A stretch of DNA of 64,000 nt, taken from contig VXAY01002192.1 of the NCBI GenBank assembly GCA_013399855.1, forward strand, positions 930,001-994,000. Direction: 5' to 3'. The stretch is from Oxyruncus cristatus. Lineage: Eukaryota; Chordata; Aves; Passeriformes; Cotingidae. The translations under genes and the position numbers were made by a program. Every line of letters starts with the position of its first letter. Position 1 is the stretch's first letter. Positions 59,633 to 64,000 of this stretch are shown here, one piece after another. The notes below the pieces were generated by a model. It had not been told where the DNA came from. It worked only from the letters and a program-made list of their open reading frames with translations, and did not search any database.

Positions 59633-60137
59633 CATCAAGGACTCATGGCATCATTCCCCACTAAATGTAAGTGAGGGGATGCTGGTGGAGTAGGGAAGAG
59701 GAGGAGAAGGTGCTCCTTTGCTTAGAGACCTTGAGAGACCCAAAGGTAATATAGGGTGAGAATTGCTGAGAATCCAGACAGGAGTGAAAAAGAGAGCTCA
59801 ACTCCATAACCTATAACCCTACTGTTACAGCAAAAATAAATAAAACCAGCAACCAGAATTGACCAGAAGTTGTGACCAGGACAAGAGTGTTGGTTCATGC
59901 CGACACCCTCAGGATGCCTGTATATATACACACATACATATACATATATGTATATGTATATATATACACACACATAAGCACAGTCTTGAGCCTGCGGGTA
60001 CCAAAGTTACACAGACAAATATCCAGATAGTTGTCACATGGATTCTACTTATGTAGCACATTCCTTTCAAGGATCTCATGGATCTTTTGTAGATATCAGT
60101 GAACAGCTGAAGCAAATAAATATTGAACATGCAGCTC
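59633..60137. other. Intergenic DNA with a TA/CA microsatellite
   Basis: Apart from the microsatellite at 59919-59978, nothing was recognised. Confidence 0.5.
59919..59978. repeat. TA/CA microsatellite with perfect 26-bp palindrome
   Basis: Alternating TA and CA units. Bases 59934-59959 form an exact palindrome centred on CATATATG that could extrude as a cruciform. Confidence 0.93.
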
Positions 60138-60230
60138 CAGTGAGGAAATCCTGACCCTGCTCTAAGCAGGGATGTTGAAACAAATGTTCTCCAGAGGTCC
60201 CTTCCATCCCTAGGGATTCTGTGAAACAAC
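60138..60230 (+). mobile_element. CR1 LINE 3' end (short)
   Basis: CCAGTGAGGAAATCCTGACC, CTGCTCTAAGCAGGGATGTT, TCTCCAGAGGTCCCTTCCAT and GGGATTCTGTGAA match a CR1 3' UTR of the 'tctccagaggtcccttcc' type. It is 5' truncated. Confidence 0.88.
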
Positions 60231-60561
60231 CTAAAACAACATGGAAAATCTGGGTTAGGATAAGATCCCTTGAGTCAGCTTTCACCCAGCATGACCTTGT
60301 AATTGTAAAGGGAAAGAACTGCAGCCAGGCATCACCACAATAGAACATTTCTACCTGGAAGCAGCCACCTACAACACTGACCTGTGATCTGTCGTAGCTC
60401 AGTAATGGGAAAGATCTGGGATGAACCTGTCTTGGGAATAAAATGACGCTGAGCACACCATTCATCAGACCACTTCCTAGGACTTGGATGGAAGAAATAC
60501 TTCTCCTTTAGGAGTTCTGACATCAAGATTTTTGTGCTGATCTCATGTACTTCCTTGTAAG
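60231..60561. other. Spacer between two CR1 ends
   Basis: No gene was recognised in this stretch of about 330 bases between two CR1 tails of the same orientation. It could be partly an extended, decayed portion of the second CR1. Confidence 0.45.
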
Positions 60562-60622
60562 GAAGTTGGGCTTTGAGGGTCCTTACGTGTCCCTTCTAAT
60601 TTAGGATATTCTATGATTCTAA
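60562..60622 (+). mobile_element. CR1 LINE 3' end (short)
   Basis: GGAAGTTGGGCTTTGAGGGT, CCTTACGTGTCCCTTCTAAT and ATATTCTATGATTCTA fit a decayed CR1 terminus. Confidence 0.72.
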
Positions 60623-61073
60623 GGTTGGTAAAACTTCACCTTTTTTCAAAGTCTTAAAAAATTATTCTCAGCAAGGCAAAATTCCTGTTTTTGTTGAGTG
60701 TTTCCAAAGATCTCAGGCCTTGATTTACTTCTAGATGAATCCATGGGAAAAAAAAAAGAAAACATTTTTCAATAGGAGGGGAGTTAGGTTCGTGTATGGA
60801 AAATTCCTCCATGCAGCTTTTAATGACGAATGAAATCTAATTAGTAATAATCACCTTTCTCTTTTGGTGCAATGGTGTACCCAGAAGAAATGATTGCTAC
60901 TCATTACAGTCACAGTTATAACTGAGGTATGTCCAGTGCTAGGTAGAATTGCACTGGATCAGCAGCTATTTTTCTGTTGTGCTCCAAATGGCAGCCCACA
61001 AATCCCTTGCACTCAGGGACAGACAGACATTCATATGCATGTAGCCCAAAACTACTTGAGCTCATCAACCCCC
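60623..61073. other. Intergenic DNA
   Basis: An A run lies at about 60750-60759. Nothing else was recognised. Confidence 0.5.
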
Positions 61074-61115
61074 AACCACTGGTGTACTCAGACCACACTT
61101 AATTCACTCAGGCTA
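61074..61115 (+). repeat. 42-bp dispersed direct repeat, copy B
   Basis: Partner of 59591-59632, same orientation, 1,483 bases further on, one mismatch. It is not the boundary of any recognised element. Confidence 0.93.
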
Positions 61116-62528
61116 TCTCTGTTACATGAGATTATTCACATTCTCCTTTCTGTCTTCCTTGCTGTCCTTTTCCAGGGCTTCCTCACTGCAACTTCTTTTC
61201 CTTTGTACATTGTACACCTTGTTCAGATAGGATATTCAGATTTGGATATCTTAGTTATCTTTTATGGTATTTGGCTCCATAGGACCTTCTGGCGAGGCAA
61301 ACTGAGCTGCTTGCCTTAGTGGTTTGGTTTATCCACGTCATAAACCCTAAGCCTACAGTTGGGGGTGTGTGTGGGATAGTGGGACGAGCCAGTTGGGAAG
61401 GTGCAGAGTGGGAGAGGGATGCCGCTGCTGAGGGTATTTCATCCACCATTCATGGGAAAAAAGGTCACTGAGAGCAAGCCATAAAGTGGATGAATTGCCC
61501 AGGCAAGATATACAGATACCAAAGGTTGTACATTAAATATGACACTTTTTATGATACTCATTTAATGGGGGGTTCTGTATACCCTAAATTTTATTTTTCT
61601 TCTGACACGGGAAAATTCCCTCAGGCTACCAGCATCAGCTGTTCTCTGTTATGCTGCCATCTGTTATGTAAAATAACTAGAAATCCTTTTTTCTCATCCC
61701 CAGTGGCTTTCCGGTTTTTCAGCTTTGGTCAGCTCTGGTAACTTTTGTCTTTTTGGGTTTCTTCTATGATGCAAAATAACCTTTTACTTCCTAAATAAAT
61801 AAAATATTGCAAAATATGCTAATATAATTTATCTTTACATATAAAATTAATCAGTTTGATCTACATTAGTCATTTAAGAAATACGCATTGCTTTGGGTTC
61901 CAGTTGCTGATTTAAACCACAGTATATTCCAAAGTGTATGTGGCATTTATACTGGGAGTTGAGGCAAATCCACTCTGGTGCTATGGTGGTATACTTCAGA
62001 TTTGAATCCAAATTCAGATTTTTAAACGTTTTTGAAATGAAGATGTGATGGAATTAAGGGTTTTGATTCAGAATTTTTGTTCATTTGAGATCCTATACTC
62101 AAATTAGTGTACCGGGAACTAAATATCTGTAATATATACACTGTCAGTCCTTAATAGGGTACACCATAGATGGCTTTAAAGTCTTTGGAGACTTATTGGG
62201 TTCACATGGACTTTGAAAAGATGTGAAATGTGCTGTAAACCAGCCTGCAAAGTTGTGTTGTTATCTTAATTATTTTTTAATGTTTAAACTGGTTTTTTTG
62301 CTGACCCTCAGATAAGTTTTTAGTGTAAACCTTCTGCACATCTTCCTGTGAAACCAACACATCCACTGTTTCTTCAAACTGAAGAAATGTTCACTGCGTG
62401 TGTAGAAAAATCAATTTGTATCAATCAGAGGGTTTTTTACAGAAAAAAAAATACTTTTCTGCAGGTTTTCAGATGATTGTGTTAAACCCAGGATTCAACA
62501 CTGCCCTCAGAAGACAGCAGACACTGAT
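61116..62528. other. Intergenic DNA, largely AT-rich and repeat-free
   Basis: No gene was seen. The block 61750-62290 is AT-rich without recognisable repeats and could hold a distal regulatory element. This is a judgement on sequence character only. Confidence 0.4.
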
Positions 62529-62562
62529 GTGATATCTATCCCTCTGTGATATCTATCCCTCT
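62529..62562 (+). repeat. 17-bp perfect tandem duplication
   Basis: GTGATATCTATCCCTCT occurs twice head to tail without a mismatch, indicating a recent duplication by slippage. Confidence 0.96.
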
Positions 62563-64000
62563 AGCTCCCCTTTCCCTCAGAAGTCTGTGCAGCTCCCTCT
62601 GTTCCCTCGGCTGGTGGAAATGATCTTGGAGTCTACAAACTCTTTACATCACAAATGTCACTTTATAAATGTAAGGGAAGGGGAGGCTTTACCATTTGTT
62701 AGCCTCAGTTTTCATCTAGGTTTCCAGAAGGAGGGAAAATGTGATGGACCCACCTCAGGGGATTACTGATCCTCTGCAGTTACAAAACAGGCAATGAGAG
62801 AAAAAGAGTTCACTGCCTGGTGCAAAATAGTTCTTTAGGTATGAACTTCTGTGGGGGAAATGGGAGGGAAGGGTCTGTGGTTGTCTGTTGGCAAGGAGAT
62901 AAAGGAGATCTCCTTGATAAAGGAGGATCAAGGAGAAGCAGAGAGGGAACAACAGGATCTGCTCTCATCAGGGACTGTTGTGTCTGCTGGCCTCCAGAAG
63001 ATGAGCTGGTGGAAATAGCAGAGAATTCATAAAATTTATTGATTACTAAACCATCCAACCTCATTTTTTTAGTCTTCGAGATGGAAAGCCACAAAACCCA
63101 TGCAAAACCTGCCTGTCTCTGTGTGTAAGTGCTAACTTGCCACCAACTCCTGTAGGTGGTTACTGTGGCTCCACAAACTCACCCCCTTCCCTATATATCT
63201 CTGTATTTAAATGATCAGGATGTCCTGCCTAGGAGCTGTGAGTGTCCTAAGGGACAGCAGCAGTGGTCTTGTGGGCCTGTGTTCCATGAAGGACTAAGAA
63301 ACAGATGATGGCTCTCACACCACTTCAGATGCATAAATTTCATCACTTGGGTCTCAGCTGCTTTTCTGGGAGTGCTTTAAATCCAGTAGAGACAAAATAG
63401 GAATTTGAAGGAAAGTTTTCCTCCTACCTAACTTTGACATTTCCCTTTGAATGGAAAAAATACCCCCTCAGAGTGCTCCTTTGATGCCACAGAAGGCAGA
63501 GAGAACCTAAACCCAACTTTTACATGTTGAAATGTAAGAGAAGCTGATTCCACCTGGAATCTGTACATGACATGTCCCAGGAGGAGTCTGAGTGAGACAC
63601 AGAAAAGCTGAAAGCTGGTAAGGAATGAGCTGAGACTGAGCAGAGCACACTGGGAGGTGTCCATGGAGGTATTGACCAGACAAGTGGCAGCACCACAGAC
63701 TCAACAAAACTTGCTTAAATTCACTGTCACATGCCAGTCACAGATCAAACCAAATGCAGCTCCACAGAAGTATTCACTGGCATGCAGTAAGGTTCCTTGG
63801 AGTGAACAAGCAGTATGTTTTAGAGGCTCCTCTGCTGGAGTATCCAGCATGGAGGTGTGCTCAACGTGTGGGAATTACTCAGATTTCAGTTTTGTAGCAA
63901 CACACCAGTAGACTGAAGACACTTCCCCCTTTTGTTAGAAATCATGCTTTCTTGGATCAATTGGGGAGTTTGGCAATAAATAATGGCTTTGACCATTACA
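62563..64000. other. Intergenic DNA to window end
   Basis: No exon or repeat family was recognised. The small open frames (up to 94 codons) show no domain. Confidence 0.5.

Noticed and set aside
62563..64000. Exon of the expected neighbour LAPTM4A
   Set aside because: None of the frames resembles a four-membrane-span lysosomal protein or carries its C-terminal PPxY-type motifs.
1..64000. Endogenous retrovirus, CRISPR array, tRNA or rRNA gene, bacterial-type gene cluster
   Set aside because: I found no paired LTRs, gag/pol-like frames, regularly spaced repeats with unique spacers, cloverleaf-like sequence or operon-like packing.

Overview
The window is vertebrate nuclear DNA, almost certainly from a bird. 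It holds one recognisable gene fragment, the last exon of syndecan-1 (SDC1). The rest is a long gene-poor stretch littered with CR1 LINE fragments, the dominant retroposon of birds and other sauropsids. There is also one MIR-type SINE relic and a short piece of mitochondrial COX1 (a NUMT) read with the vertebrate mitochondrial code. I found no bacterial-type operons, CRISPR arrays, tRNA or rRNA genes, and no endogenous retrovirus I could support. The species cannot be named from this sequence.

Layout: 1-488 is the end of the last SDC1 intron. 489-655 encodes the transmembrane and cytoplasmic tail, ending in the EFYA PDZ-binding motif. The 3' UTR probably runs to about 2885, where a canonical AATAAA lies. 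It contains a strictly periodic T15G tract, a Pumilio-type site and earlier candidate poly(A) signals. From about 2.9 kb to 64 kb no exon could be recognised, and the many short open frames look like chance. In mammals the 3' flank of SDC1 faces LAPTM4A across a wide gene-free interval, so a desert here fits conserved synteny, although LAPTM4A is not in the window.

Repeats: at least thirteen CR1 fragments are visible. They include an old lineage lacking a clear 3' tail (about 4.2-5.4 kb, 38.2-38.7 kb, 38.9-39.7 kb), a longer copy with a readable but broken reverse transcriptase (about 10.1-11.3 kb), and several short 3' ends. A MIR-like SINE lies at about 56.4-56.6 kb. Microsatellites and small tandem repeats are scattered throughout.

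Other points: a COX1 NUMT of about 121 bp starts two bases after the only ambiguous base (N) in the window and follows a 25-bp tandem repeat. A perfect 11-bp hairpin lies at 6.77 kb. Two 42-bp near-identical segments lie 1.48 kb apart at 59.6 and 61.1 kb in otherwise unrelated sequence. Several AT-rich, repeat-free blocks with homeodomain-, RUNX- or STAT-like sites could be distal regulatory elements, but only alignment can show that. No new multi-gene system was found.
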